Shown here: positions 33,240 through 44,736 of the stretch, piece after piece | How positions within the stretch are numbered: position 1 is the first letter of the stretch | Layout: each line of letters opens with the position of its first letter | Source: Capitulum mitella | Taxonomy: Eukaryota; Arthropoda; Thecostraca; Pollicipedomorpha; Pollicipedidae | Assembly (NCBI GenBank): GCA_030062745.1 | Contig: CP099844.1 | Coordinates: forward strand, 8,951,551-9,015,550 | Direction of reading: 5' to 3' | DNA length: 64,000 nucleotides | Notes under the pieces: generated by a model | The model's database searches: none | What the model was told of the DNA's origin: nothing | What the model saw: only the letters and a program-made list of their open reading frames with translations | Position numbers and translations under genes: made by a program

Positions 33240-35158
33240 TTGGAAAATGTCCGGTTACCAGACGTTAACGGTAATCCTATAGATGAAACAGATACTCTCG
33301 AAGCAGCAGTTAACGCTGTCAGGAAACATTTACGCGAGCTGAAAACAAACAAAACTGCCGAGCCAGATGACATACTCGTACATACAAGAATATCAAGGGA
33401 AACAGAGGAGCAGTCAGAAGTATCATTATATATACTGTTCTATATATTTTTGCAGAATTCAGAAACTTATCGGGACTGGGAATGCGTAAATACTGCGCCA
33501 ATTTTCAAAAAGGGTAGCAAACGAGATGTGAGACATTACACACCTGTACGCTTGATGCATCTTGTGCGTGAAATACTGGAAAGAATTATCAAAGATTTCG
33601 TGCAAGCACATTAAGACTACCGTAATTTTACACGGGGCACGCAGCATGGATTTCCAACAGGAAATTCATGTCTCGTGGATCTCCTGGAATTTCTTGAGTA
33701 GGCAGCAAAAGAGGTAGGCAGGGGTAATCTGTCTGATGTAGCAAGGTTGGAAAAGCTGTTGTTTTTGGTATTGAAAAACGCCAGCAAATATGTGCTCCAA
33801 AAACATTTTTACTCCCAAAAATTTGACATTTTGCATCCATCAAAAAGCTCCGTTATAACTATGTTGACCAATTTCTTAGTCTGCAAGCAGATAACTCTGT
33901 CTCCATTGAGGAGGAAACAAGTATGTCATAACTGACCTACGTTATGAACACCAAACCATAACAGCATTGCTCTTCGCAAAATTTCGTATTCCAAAACCAG
34001 AATTATGTTTCGACACCAAGAACAAAAACCAAATTTCCAACTTTGTGATATAGTATATCTAGATTTCATTGAGTCCTTTGACAAGGCTTCACACGAGAGG
34101 TTAATGATGCAGATGGGTGTCCATGGGATTGACGTATTGGCTTACAGATTGATACAGTGGGTTGAAACCGGGCTTTATCAGAGAAAGCAACGTGTCATTC
34201 TAAACGGTGTGCATTCTCTGTAAGGAAAATGTCGTTTGTGGGCTCCCCAGGATTTAGTGCTGGGTTCTTTGCCGTCTGTTATGTTTGCGAGCAACATAGA
34301 TGTCGGTCTCTGATTTTGTCTCTTAATTTGGTGACGACATGAAATTGGTCAATAGAGTCAATAATAGTGATACTGGAGCGTTGCAGACAGACTTGAATAA
34401 ACTTAAAGAGTAGGCACATACTTCGCATATGTCATTTAGTTACGCCAAATGCAAAGTGCGACGACTGGGTTGCAAAAACTAAAGCCATGTGTGGAAGATC
34501 ATGTGTGGAAAACAGGTGATAATGTATAAGAGGAAATTAAAGAAGAAAAGGGCCTGGGTGCGATTATAAGCAATGGTCTTAAATTTTCGAAACAAAATCT
34601 ACAATTCAGCAAGCGCGCATCTGGGATCCTGCATGCAATTAACAGGAACATTTCATCGGCTGTGTTATGCATATGTAATACCGCTTTCGGAATACTGCAT
34701 TCAGTCATGGTCTCCACACTACAAAAAAGATGTAAACATGATAAAGATTGCTCAGCGTGGGGTAGTTAAAACGCTAAAGAGAATACAAAAGGGTGGAATA
34801 TTCAGAGAGGCTGGTTAGGTTAGGTTTACATTCTTCATATTACAGACGCTATAAGGGAGATATGATTCAAGTCTTCAAATTGTTCAAGGGTGTTCATAAA
34901 TCAGATGTTAGTGACATGTTTCAGATATCAGGACCAGGGAAAACCAGAGGGCATAAATTCAGTTTAGGGGAAGCGAAGGGTAATACATTTGCAAGACGGA
35001 GTTTCTTTAGTCAAAGAATCGAAACTTGGTGGAAAAGATTACCAGAGAATGTTAGAGGTAGAGCTCCTCTAGCAGCGTTGAAGAGGAGCTTAGATAAATA
35101 CGGCAAAATAAAGGGTGTGTCCCTCAGCTTCAAAACATTTGACCTGAACAGAGCGTGA
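33240..35158 (+). mobile_element. Decayed LINE (CR1/Jockey-type ORF2 remnants)
   Basis: Plus-strand pieces appear in order. 33240-33614 holds the RT entry block (TNKTAEPDDIL, WECVNTAPIFKKGSKRD, YTPVRLMHLVREILERI). 34029-34223 holds the palm block (DIVYLDFIESFDKASHERLM, QRKQRVILNG). 34250-34350 holds degraded GS/FxDDMKL blocks. 34573-34818 holds PLSEYCIQSWSPHYKKD. 34793-35158 holds the conserved C-terminus (GLHSSYYRRYKGDMIQVFKL, FFSQRIETWWKRLPENV). A stretch of about 370 bp at 33620-33990 is not LINE-like and may be an insertion. Many stops and shifts make it dead. The last 300 bp also occur inverted at 30840-31085. Confidence 0.85.
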
Positions 35159-36498
35159 TATATCGGTGGTTATGTTGTATCCGTTGTTTCTATATTAACC
35201 ATAGGCGTAGGTGTTTGTATCTATATTTGCATGTATGCGTGTATGTGTATTTATATGTGTAAGTACGTGTGGATTTATGAGGCAATGAATGATAAAGTCA
35301 TGAGTGATGTAACCCCGATGGCCACATGTGGCCTTTTGTTACATCAAAATGTCTTATGAAATAGTCTTATGAAATACTTCTATATAACATTAACTAGTCA
35401 AGATCACATTAGAGAAGGGATATTTTCTGTTTTAGAGAATGCCGCAAGCGTTCGGACTTGTTGCAATGAAGAAAAAGAGCGACAGTTTTCATTTTCCTGG
35501 AAGCGGGTTGAATCAAGTTTTCTCTGACTCACCCTTTGGTTCTTCGAGGCACGATTTACATTTCTACAAACGTCCGTTTTTAAATAACCCTTCTGATTTA
35601 CATGTCACTTGGCATTGGTCGTTTGAATAAATTTATCGGGATACCAAGATTGTTTGCCAAATAAACAAAACGAAGGATATCTTTACATGTAACAATCAAC
35701 CATTTCGTACAAAAACTGGAAATTTGACTGTTTTGGGTTATATTGACGGTATGAGTGAACGCAGCAAACAAATATAGCGTCCAATATAATATCTAAACTG
35801 GGTCTGCTTGCTTCATTGATTAATGGCGTATTTAAATTAATTTTTGCAGCATGTACAGCGGGAACACATGTTGATTACTACTAGTGAATCACACTTATTT
35901 GCGTAATAATTTTGATGTCATGAAATGTTTCGGTAAAACGCTCGGCGCATGGTTCAGTGAAATTCCAGATATCCAATTTAAGTGAAAATGATAATTCTCA
36001 AACGAACATAAATTCCATCAGACGACCGATCCGTGAATCACGTGGGAGGAATCTTAATGAAACCCGCTGCAACAAACTGAAATCTACGCAGCTTTTATGT
36101 CGCCATAAAAATACGCTAGAAGTTGCAACGTGTTCAAAGAATGTCATCGTTTTTATTGCCAGATTGCTTTACGTTGCCAGTACACATCATTTACTTGGAG
36201 CGTATCTGAAGCGTATATGAAAATGAAGTTGTCACTTAACATCATTCGTAGAGATTTGCTGCCACTGCCACTGTAAAATGCCAGTAGTCGGCATCCATCA
36301 AGGTTCAGGGCCCAGACGTAGCGAATGGCACCATCAACAAATCGCTCACGCTTGCTTCCTGTCGTCGATACCTTCACCGGCACCCCTAAGGGCGATCTTC
36401 GGTCGTTTTTACACTGCGCCTCCGTGCCGGCAGCCGCGACCCAATATCGCACGCACGGCGACTGGCCGGTCCGGAGGACGCCAGGTCCCTGGCTAGAG

Positions 36499-36943
36499 GC
36501 AGCGGCGGCTCGTCGTCGGCTGTCGGCAGCAACTCGTCAGCAGCTGTTGGCGGCGGCGGCGGCGGCTCGTCAGCAGTTGTCGGTGGCCGTTCGTCAGCAG
36601 CTGGCGACGGCAGAGGCGGTTCGTCATCGGCAGCGGGTGGCGGCAGCAGAGACTCACCGGCGGCAGTCGGCAGCAGCTCGTCGGCAGCTGGCAGCGGCGG
36701 CAGCGGCTCGTCGGCGGCTGGCGCTGGCGGCGGCGGCATCGGCTCGTCGCCGGCTGGCCGCGGCTGTGGCCGGCCGGTGGCCACCGCACGCCGGCGCCGG
36801 ACGAACCGTGTACGCAGTCGCCGGCAGCGGGAGCCAGGCACAGGCGGGCTCGTCGGCCGGAGGCTACAACTGGGCACACGGCCGCATCGGATCCGGCATC
36901 TTCGGTGTGGACCGCTTCGGACGAGGCTTCATTTGGGCGAAAA
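36499..36943 (+). CDS. Gly/Ser-rich exon of a secreted protein
   Basis: Acceptor ctagag (AG 36497-36498), phase 1. It encodes a low-complexity Gly/Ser/Ala stretch (SGGSSSAVGSNSSAAVGGGG and similar) to about 36765. It then continues in the next frame with SGSQAQAGSSAGGYNWAHGR, then IGSGIFGVDRFGRGFIWAK, to an AAA|GTAAGT donor (GT 36944) in phase 1. The change of frame between about 36765 and 36790 needs one extra base, in GC-rich sequence. Phase 1 at 36943 fits the next exon at 37873 exactly. Silk- or matrix-like composition suggests an extracellular structural role; the family is not recognised. An alternative is that the Ala/Arg-rich frame upstream is used without a shift, which looks less protein-like. 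Confidence 0.45.
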
Positions 36944-37872
36944 GTAAGTTTACGGCCATCGTAGCCTGCAGGCTTCTTATCATCACCCTGCGCGCCTTGA
37001 AACGGGTAGCAGTGAGGTCAGGACTGCGATCGTGTCGTGCCGATAGACGACACTGTGAGAGCGTCCGGGGCGAACGTTTTGGGAACCGTTTCGTTATTCG
37101 AGTCCCATACCTTCCGCACTACAGATTCTTGTCTGGGTTCCAGCCACCGCCGCGGGCGTGACAGACGTAGGGCGTCTCGGGAAACAGTGACGCGAAACTT
37201 AGACGAGGAAATGCTTGTCATTCGTCTTGGTATGCTTTGTCCCGGGGAACATCGAGATCGAAGTCTTACAGTCATTGAAAGAAACGCCGGGCCACCCAAA
37301 TTTCAGAAGTGATTTCGCTCCACGCACCAAACCAGATGGCGACGAGAAATTTTTCGCGCCGTCAGTACCACGACGTGGTCACCCGTGGCCAGCCATTGCT
37401 TTCCGGATCACATAACGCTAAATGCATGTGGGCACTGAATCGCGGAGTCCACCACACGTTGGGTAGAAGCCCATAAAGCTGCCATCGCGCAACAGGGAAC
37501 CAGCATCTTAGCCTGGATCTAGCTAGACTTGATTTTTAGCTTAGAATAGCAATCAGTAAAAGCTAATGCTGGTCGTATTAAAAACAGGAAAAGGATCCAT
37601 TGTGTTCCCCCGCCTCCCTGGATTCCCGCACAGTGGTTGGGTGTGCTCAGACATTTTTGGGTGATTCTAAGTGCAGTGTTTTTTCATTCTAAATGACGTT
37701 CCCCAGCGTATTTTCATTACAAGCGAGGGCTAGGACATCCGCGTGAAGTCATCATGTCCGTTCGGATCACTGTTACTATGAGGGAGGGGGGAGAGTGACG
37801 CCATACCCTGACCGGTCCCGGAAGCCGCAGGGGGGAGAAGACGCCTGATCTGACCGCACCTTCCGCCCACAG

Positions 37873-38327
37873 AGCACCGCGGCGCCTGTGACCACGGCCG
37901 CAGGCACGGTCGGCCGTCGGAGGCGCCGACCGGGGGCCGGGACAGTGATGCACCCACCGGCCGGGGCGGGGTCGGCACCGACGACCGTCCCCCGCCCGAG
38001 CAGGAGCCGACGCAGCAGGCTGAGCTGCCGCTGGAGCCGACACGGGAGCCTGCTGGGCAGCCGGCAGAGGAGCCGACTGAGGAGCCAAGGGAGGCGGAGG
38101 AGGAGCCGGCGAAACCAGCAGAAGAACCGGTGGCGGAGCCGACAGAAGAGCCAGTGGAGGTGACGACTGCGCCGGAACTGGCGACGGACCCTGCCACCAC
38201 GGAGAAAGAGGGCGACTGCGCAGAGGGTGCCGTGTTCGTGCACGGAGCCTGCGTCTGCAGCGAGCCGAACACGTTCCTGGACACCATACTGAACCGCTGC
38301 GTCAACGCCGGAGTCGCTATCTACTGA
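37873..38327 (+). CDS. Acidic Pro/Glu-rich terminal exon with small Cys module
   Basis: Acceptor cttccgcccacag (AG 37871-37872), phase 1, joining the exon that ends at 36943. The encoded part is a linker rich in Pro, Glu and Thr (PAEEPTEEPREAEEEPAKPA), then CAEGAVFVHGACVCSEPNTF...NRC, and ends AGVAIY with TGA at 38325-38327. The four cysteines with CVC resemble a small EGF- or EB-type fold seen at the ends of mucin-like matrix proteins (resemblance only). The exon lies inside a 2.1-kb segment absent from the mirror arm. Confidence 0.6.
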
Positions 38328-38742
38328 TTTCATGGATGGCGTCATACGGGCGTATAACGGCCAGTGAGAGGTAGACTGTATAGCATGTATGTACGTTAAT
38401 GCCATGCCAAACATACGACAAGACAATGAGATAAAGCTAGATGGCGCTGGGCGTCAGAGTCAAATCTGCATTGCGTTGAAGTTTCTGATGAGGCGCATTA
38501 ACCAAATATACGCAAAAATATGCGCTTATCATGGATTATGGATACATTTGTGACTATAATACCAAACGACAGGGTCTAAGTGATGCGATATGGTCGATAT
38601 AATACTATATAATACGATATAGTCGAGGTACCTTGCTGCCTCCTGAATGTCACGAGCCGCACAAAATATAAGTCAGGAAGTGCATCAGAACAATTACCCT
38701 TAAAAAGTGAAGCTTATTGTGGTTGCTGGTCTGTTTAATTAT

Positions 38743-38746
<4 letters not shown>

Positions 38747-38805
<59 letters not shown>

Positions 38806-38835
38806 AGTAATACACAAAGATATAATAAGGAATAG

Positions 38836-38908
<73 letters not shown>

Positions 38909-38910
38909 CT
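38747..38910. repeat. Two (AT)n microsatellites
   Basis: Runs of AT at about 38747-38800 and 38840-38907, separated by about 40 bp. TAGCTGATATAT and its inverse flank the second run, so the block can fold back. Not present at the matching place in the left arm. Confidence 0.95.
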
Positions 38911-39814
38911 GTTTAATTACAACAATATATACATATATATATCAGCTATTCTTTATGATATGTATGTGTATCACTAAAAATAGCTGATCTCGAAGTTGTT
39001 CTGAAGTGATAATTCTAGAAAAACCTGCAAGTGATTATCCCAGCAACTGATCGTCCTTGTCCAGTATGACACTGTTACTTTTCTTTTGGTTTGACTGCGG
39101 GTTGTTTCTGTTATGACTGCAGAATTACTCTCTGGACATTGGGAAAACCCATCGTCCAAATAACTCAGCAAAAACATTCGCCGAATAAACCCCCAAAGTC
39201 GTCTTTCCTAGACCCAAGCGAATTGTACGCTCAGATGCGTAAGACGAGAAACTTGCTAGTTGGAAACCCCAATGACGCACGTCTCGTCCAGCTATCTGGC
39301 TTTGCTTGCATAACCTCGACCATGTGCAACGAAGCCGCCAGTTTAAGGATATCGTCCTGTGTTACACTGGTCGGAGCTACTTTTGTGATCGCAGTATCGA
39401 TGAAAATTGACGTGCGCAGTGGCCAACATGGCTTCGCGTGGACGCTGTGGTGTTCTGACCAAGTATAAAAGAAACAGTCAAACATGACAAGGGCGCGGTC
39501 GCCATTCAAGTTATCGACAATGGACTCCTTTTCTTCAACCAAAGCATACAATTTCAAGTTCCCTTTTCCTCCACGCGAGGGTGTGGTTGTTTCGGCACCA
39601 TCTCATCTTCTCCAACATCCAAGATTAGGTGGTCGCTTGTCAGAAGTGCCATGACCTCAATTAAATCAGAGCCTGAAACAGTAGAACAAAACACATACAT
39701 GAAACAGGGCTGCCGACATTATTTAACTGGTGGGATATGCAACCTGGTCCGTCAGCTAGTAACATCATAGGTTACAAGAGCAAGGAAAAACACGATCGAA
39801 ATGGGAGCCCACGG

Positions 39815-41100
39815 GTGACAGGATGACACGACACAGCCGACCGCTTGTGCTCCTCTGGCAAGAGGCTGGCAGGACACAAGCCGTTGCTGGTGCTCCTCTG
39901 ATGGCAAGCTGGTGAGGGACTGGCGGCTGCTGGTGTTCCCCTGATGGCGTGGTGGCGGGGCACCAGGGTAGGAAAGGTATCCACCTGGTCCTGACCAACC
40001 CACTGTCCAGGGGAGGGACGGCAGTGGAGTGACTCTGGCCAGTTCGCAACCAGAGTGGCATCATCAGCTGCTTGTGCCCCACCAACCGGTCATCAGAGGG
40101 GCACCGGTAGTCGCCTGTGTCCCGCTAGCCTGTTGCCAGAGGATAAGCAGCCGTTGCCTGTGTCCTGCCAACATGTTACAAGAGGAGCGTCAGCAGCCGC
40201 CCGCGCCCCGCCAAGCCACCACCAAAGGAAAATCAGCAGCTGCATGTGTTTGTGCTCCCAGCCTGTTACCGGAGGAACACCAGCAGCCACCTGTTTCCAG
40301 ATGAGGACAACGGCTGTTTGTGCTCTGCAGACTGTCGCCAGGGAATTACCAGCAGCTGTCCTGCCAGCCTGTCACCAAAGGGCGGCAGCTGATACTCCTC
40401 TGGTGACGTGCTGGCAGGTGACAGGCGCCTCTGGTGTTCCCCTAGTGATGGGCTGGTGGGGCACCGGCGGCTGGCTGGCGACAGACTAGCCGGCTGGCGA
40501 CAAGCCGGTGGCAAGCTGGCGGGACACAGACAACTGTTTGTGCTAGTGACAGGCTGGTGGGAAATAAATAGATGATGATTCTGCTGCAAGCTGGCCAGAG
40601 CCACATCACTGCTGTCCCTCCCCTGGACAGCGGGTTGTTCACGACCAGATGGAAGCCGTCCCTACCCTGGTGCACCGTCATACTGTCACCAGGGGGCCAC
40701 CAGCAGCCGCCTGTGGGTCACCAACTCATCATCAGAGGAGCACCAGCAGCTGGTTATGTCGCGCCAGCCTGTTGCCAGAGGAGCACAAGCAGTGGCCTTT
40801 GTCCTGCCGTCCGTCACCAGAGGAAGAGCATCAGCAGTGTGTGCCACGCTAGCCCATCACCAGGGGAATACCAGCTGCCGCCAATGCCCCGTCAGCCTGT
40901 CACCAGAAGAGCATCAGCAGCCGCCCGTGCCACGCCAGCCCATCACCAGAGGAACACCAGTGAAGACCAGCAGAACACCAGGCTGCCGCCTATGCCCCGC
41001 CAGCCTGTTGTCGGGGAAGATACCAGCCGTCCGGACTCCACCAGCCCGGCGCTTGGGGGGAAAAAGCAGCCATCTGTTCCTGCGCGACCCTCTGCCCGGG
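39815..41100. repeat. Minisatellite of about 45 bp in alternating orientations
   Basis: Degenerate units of the type GTGTCCCGCCAGCCTGTTGC, CAGAGGAGCACCAGCAGCC. They run in minus orientation at about 39815-40010, plus at 40030-40370, minus at 40380-40600 and plus at 40600-41000. The sequence around 39965-40050 is repeated inverted at about 40580-40660. Frames stay open on both strands because the unit is near a multiple of 3; these are not taken as genes. Confidence 0.75.
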
Positions 41101-41550
41101 GGCGTGGCTGCAGCGGCTGTTTAGGTTTTAACTAGCGTGACACTAGGGTGTCATCAGCCGTCTGGGTTTCGACCAATCAGCCGCCAGAGCAAAGATCATC
41201 AGTTTCACCTATCCGCCGCTGGGGGGGAGGGGGGCAACCTATCTACCGCTGGGGGAAAAGCCGTCTGGCCCCGGCCAGCCCACCGCCAGGGGCAGGAGAG
41301 CCACCGTATGGGCTTCGATTAGCCTGCCGACACGATGGTGCGAACCTGCAAAACCGTTGCCGGAATCTACGTTATGATCCTGTTCAGGGTCGGGTCAACA
41401 TCCGTCATGTTAATATGCAACTTTTTTTGGTGGACAGCTGCGTCGACCTCTCTCAGTTTCCATGTATCGGCCAACCTCCACCCACCTTCCGCAGTGTTAC
41501 GCGGTTTATGAACGACTCGAGGTAAACATCGCATCGGTTGCGGACGTTCC
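41100..41550 (-). mobile_element. 5' fragment of the same LINE family as 23.3-26.75 kb
   Basis: Matches 26500-26860 on the same strand, including CCCACCGCCAGGGGCAGGAG, the minus-strand HIN..(N/D)VD.TLN frame and the CAACCTCCACCCACC end. It has the same orientation as the other copy, so it is an independent insertion and not part of the mirror symmetry. Confidence 0.7.
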
Positions 41551-42891
41551 GATCGAGTGGGCAAAACCTTCCGCAGCGCTGCAATGGTGTTCCGCAGGGT
41601 TGCAATGGTGTTCCGCAGGGTTGGTGACGAAATCTTTGCTTTGTTTGCAATCAAATCAATGAAATCAAAGCTTTGTTTGCACCGGGATCGGCCTCTCTCC
41701 TCTCCCGCCCTTCACCGGCCTCTGTGCTCACTCCTAGTCGTCGCAGCAGAGAAATAACAAGAAGCGCCACCGATGGTCCTCAGCAGGCGGAGATGTGGAA
41801 GACGGACAGCGTGGTGACAGAAAGGCGATCACAGAGCCCTCGCGACGAATAACTCAGCAATGCTACCTACCACACCAGTCTCATGCCTTCGCTGGAGTCA
41901 TGGGAAGCTCTTATTCCCAATTTGCCATGCATCGTGACATTAGAGCTGTGCTTCTGTAAACAAATGGTCGAAACTCTCTAACGTCCTCCCACAGTATTCG
42001 GGATCCATCAGCTTTACCATGCCTGAGAATCAGCCTAAGAAATAAAGGAAAAATTAAAAGATGACATCTTATTCAAGTTGTCGGTTTTCTTAGGATCGCG
42101 TGAAAAAGAGGAAATGCAAAAACGTCACGTGACAATCACCAAAGAGGCCCGGCAAATATTAGACATTTAGCACAAAGACACAAACATCAAGTGAAATGAA
42201 TGGTCGGTTGTTGGGGTATGGTTTTCTACCAAAAAACTCGGCTTATAAAGCATCCCGTTCCAAAACCAGCCGCACAAAAACTTCGGACTAAATGTAGTTA
42301 TTTAAAAAATCCCTAGCGGTTAAACTCATTGGTTCATTATTCACCACGCCTCGTGTTATGAATATGCATTTCTAAGCAATGCCGGGGAAAAATACCGAGA
42401 AACACCAGCTCGATCCTTACGTGACCAACAGGTGTGATTTTACTGAGATATGCATTTCATTTCACAGCAATACGCGAGATTATACGTGTCCATATTCTGA
42501 AAATAGATACCAGAATACGGATCGTGAATCATCCACTGCCCAATAAGCGGAACATCGATAAATTGCCGTCTTGTGACGAAAATCTGGGACCAGTCTCCAC
42601 TTGGCTCTCTGACAGGACGTTAACCATCCTATACAACAATCGTGTTCATGTATTGGAATGGTAGCTTTAGCAGTGTGCATCACTACAAGAAATTCATCTC
42701 ACAGTGTCTACGCAAAATCGTTGAGCCTTGTTTTGTCTCAAGCAAAAAGTAATGCTGGCAGTTGCGTGTCGAATCAATGTCACTGAGATCATTATCATTC
42801 ATTGCCCGCGGCAGTTGCCGTTATCACTTACCCGGCATGGTGCTCAGCGTATGAAAGTCAGCCTACAGGCGGAGAGAGATCAGCTGAGAAT

Positions 42892-43037
42892 ATGGCGTCG
42901 GTGGCCAGCCTCGGGCTAGAACGGGCACGGGGCCGGGGGCGAGGGCCTGGGGTCGCGCGGATAGCGATCCGGCGGGGTTGGCTGGGGCTGACTGGGGCTG
43001 GAATGGGGGCTAGGAAATCAAGTGCAATGTCTTTCGA
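42892..43037 (+). CDS. Possible first coding exon, Arg/Gly-rich
   Basis: The ATG opens MASVASLGLERARGRGRGPG, continuing VARIAIRRGWLGL, to a GA|GTAAGC donor (GT 43038) in phase 2. RG-rich N-termini occur in RNA-binding and Argonaute-family proteins, but nothing downstream supports this. GC-rich island in AT-rich surroundings. Function not assigned. Confidence 0.25.
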
Positions 43038-43324
43038 GTAAGCATCGCGTTTTGTTGTCAGAAATCAATTATGCCAACATAAGAGGGAAAAGTAGAAAGG
43101 CGAACAAAAGGCAATGGGACGTACGACTTTCTGACCTACGGCGACAGCATTAGACACCATTTAACTCCAAGCGCCAATAATTCATAAATATGCTGCGACA
43201 GAAACGGACACTTAGGTCGTCTGCGCAGCGCTGTAAGCAAATCTCAACACTGCAACTCTGAGTCTGCGTTGCTGATAACAGCAGTTTGATAGCCTGGCTT
43301 GACACCTATTACACAGACAAAATT

Positions 43325-43551
43325 GAGTTTTATTCTCTTTTTCGTTCAAGATCCCATTTAACTTTTCTTTCTTTCGCAGACCGGTTGGTTGGTTGGACTG
43401 GGTTAGGGCGCATAGCCACTTGAGCTCGAGCGTCCGGTGTCCAGTCCACGCCACACGTGTCACCGATCGAGAGCTGGCGGCATCGAGATTTGAACGTACA
43501 ACCTTGCGATACAACCGAGTCCGAATCTCTATCCGCTAAGCTAACGAGGAC
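43325..43551 (-). mobile_element. tRNA-derived SINE
   Basis: On the minus strand the 5' end reads GTCCTCGTTAGCTTAGCGG, with an A box (TTAGCTTAGCGG) near 43532-43545 and a B box (ACGTTCAAATCTC) near 43485-43498, as in a tRNA gene. The cloverleaf is not complete, and an unrelated body with CAACCAACCAACCGG and an A-rich tail follows. This is RNA polymerase III-type SINE structure, not a functional tRNA. Confidence 0.7.
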
Positions 43552-44736
43552 TTTTTTCGAAGGTGCAAGGAAAGTACCGTGCTTATTGTCTCGCAGCCGC
43601 CAGTTTAGGTTTACCGTTTGGCAGGGGCGCATCCAGCGGCTCCGTTTGGAGGGCCGAACCAGAGTTTCCTGGGTCTAGATGGTAGGTCGGCGGAGTCGTT
43701 GACCGCGGGGTGGGGGGAGACGCTGGCCGTGGGTTCGGAGTGTGCTTCAGCGGCTGGCTATGGATGGTAGGCCATCGACCAGGGGTGAGGGTGAAAGGCG
43801 CTGGCCATGGGTTGGATTCGAAGTTCAAGCAACTTCAAACTCTGCTTGGGTATAAATACCCTTGTCTTCGGGAGGGGGGGCAAATGGCCATTTGTCCCCC
43901 TAATCGCGGGTGGGGGCCATGGTCGAAATGCCTCCCCCCGGATCCGCCAGTGCCGTTTGGACCATATTATCTAAAATCTCTTCATTTATGTATCAAAATA
44001 CTTGCAGCCCTCCTCTTTTGATGCTGAGAACCGTTTTTCACCCGCGCACCATCAGTGCGCATTTTTGTGGGTTTCCGCGAGTTTTCAGGCTGAAAGGGAG
44101 GGCAACAGCGGAATTTTTTCTGTCCGAATAACATGAAAATTATCACTTTTTTCTACCATTTACTAGTCAACGACTGCTTTTGGGAGCCGGCAGGGGACAA
44201 ATGGATCGTTTCCAAATATTCGGTATGTCCCCTTTACCTCTCAACCTTACCCTGATGTGGCGGAGCGTTCACAGGGGAGGATGCACCGAGATTGTCTGGT
44301 TTTGCTTATGAAAATTTATCCGCACACAATTATCTTTCGCACCATGAAACCTTAACTTGCAAGTCTAAACAAACGGTAATATATCTGGGGCCCTAAAGAA
44401 CAATCACATATACCCAGTTGGACGTTGAAGTCATGAAATTCGAAGAATACTTCGATAACGTGTATCCTGAATTTCCTGTAGCATAACATGTTATACCTTG
44501 TCTGCATCTTAATGCCTTCGGCTACGTTTTCTCTAGTTTTGTTGTAAACCCTCAATTTAACCTCACAGTACTTGAAAACATATGATGAAGGCAGGCAGCC
44601 TAAATTTCATTGTTTTTTTTTGTTTTCTAGTCACACACTGCTAAAGGATGCATAATTCCATGCATATATTAAAATCTGCAGTGTCGATAACATGCAGAGC
44701 AGTCTTAACATTCATTTCCTTTTCGTTGCATTTTAA

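Larger units (their letters stand above)
34795..44730 (-). repeat. Right arm of the giant inverted duplication
   Basis: Mirror of 22560-31085. Segments present here but not in the left arm are 36353-38465 (two gene exons), the (AT)n block near 38750-38910, the minisatellite and LINE fragment at 39.8-41.55 kb, and 42230-44330 with a SINE. The inner end cuts through the LINE at 34795. The outer end coincides with the TTAA element starting at 44733. Confidence 0.8.

Noticed and set aside
39750..41135. Open frames of 100-187 codons in the minisatellite (CPASLLPEEHQQ-type)
   Set aside because: Repeat-driven, present on both strands, no start context or splicing.
43480..43551. A tRNA gene on the minus strand
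   Set aside because: A- and B-box-like sequences are present but the acceptor stem and cloverleaf do not pair, and an unrelated body follows; better read as a SINE.
22560..44730. The palindrome as two haplotypes joined head to head by the assembler
   Set aside because: Arm divergence is too high and large arm-specific insertions are too many for alleles, although read-level confirmation is still needed.
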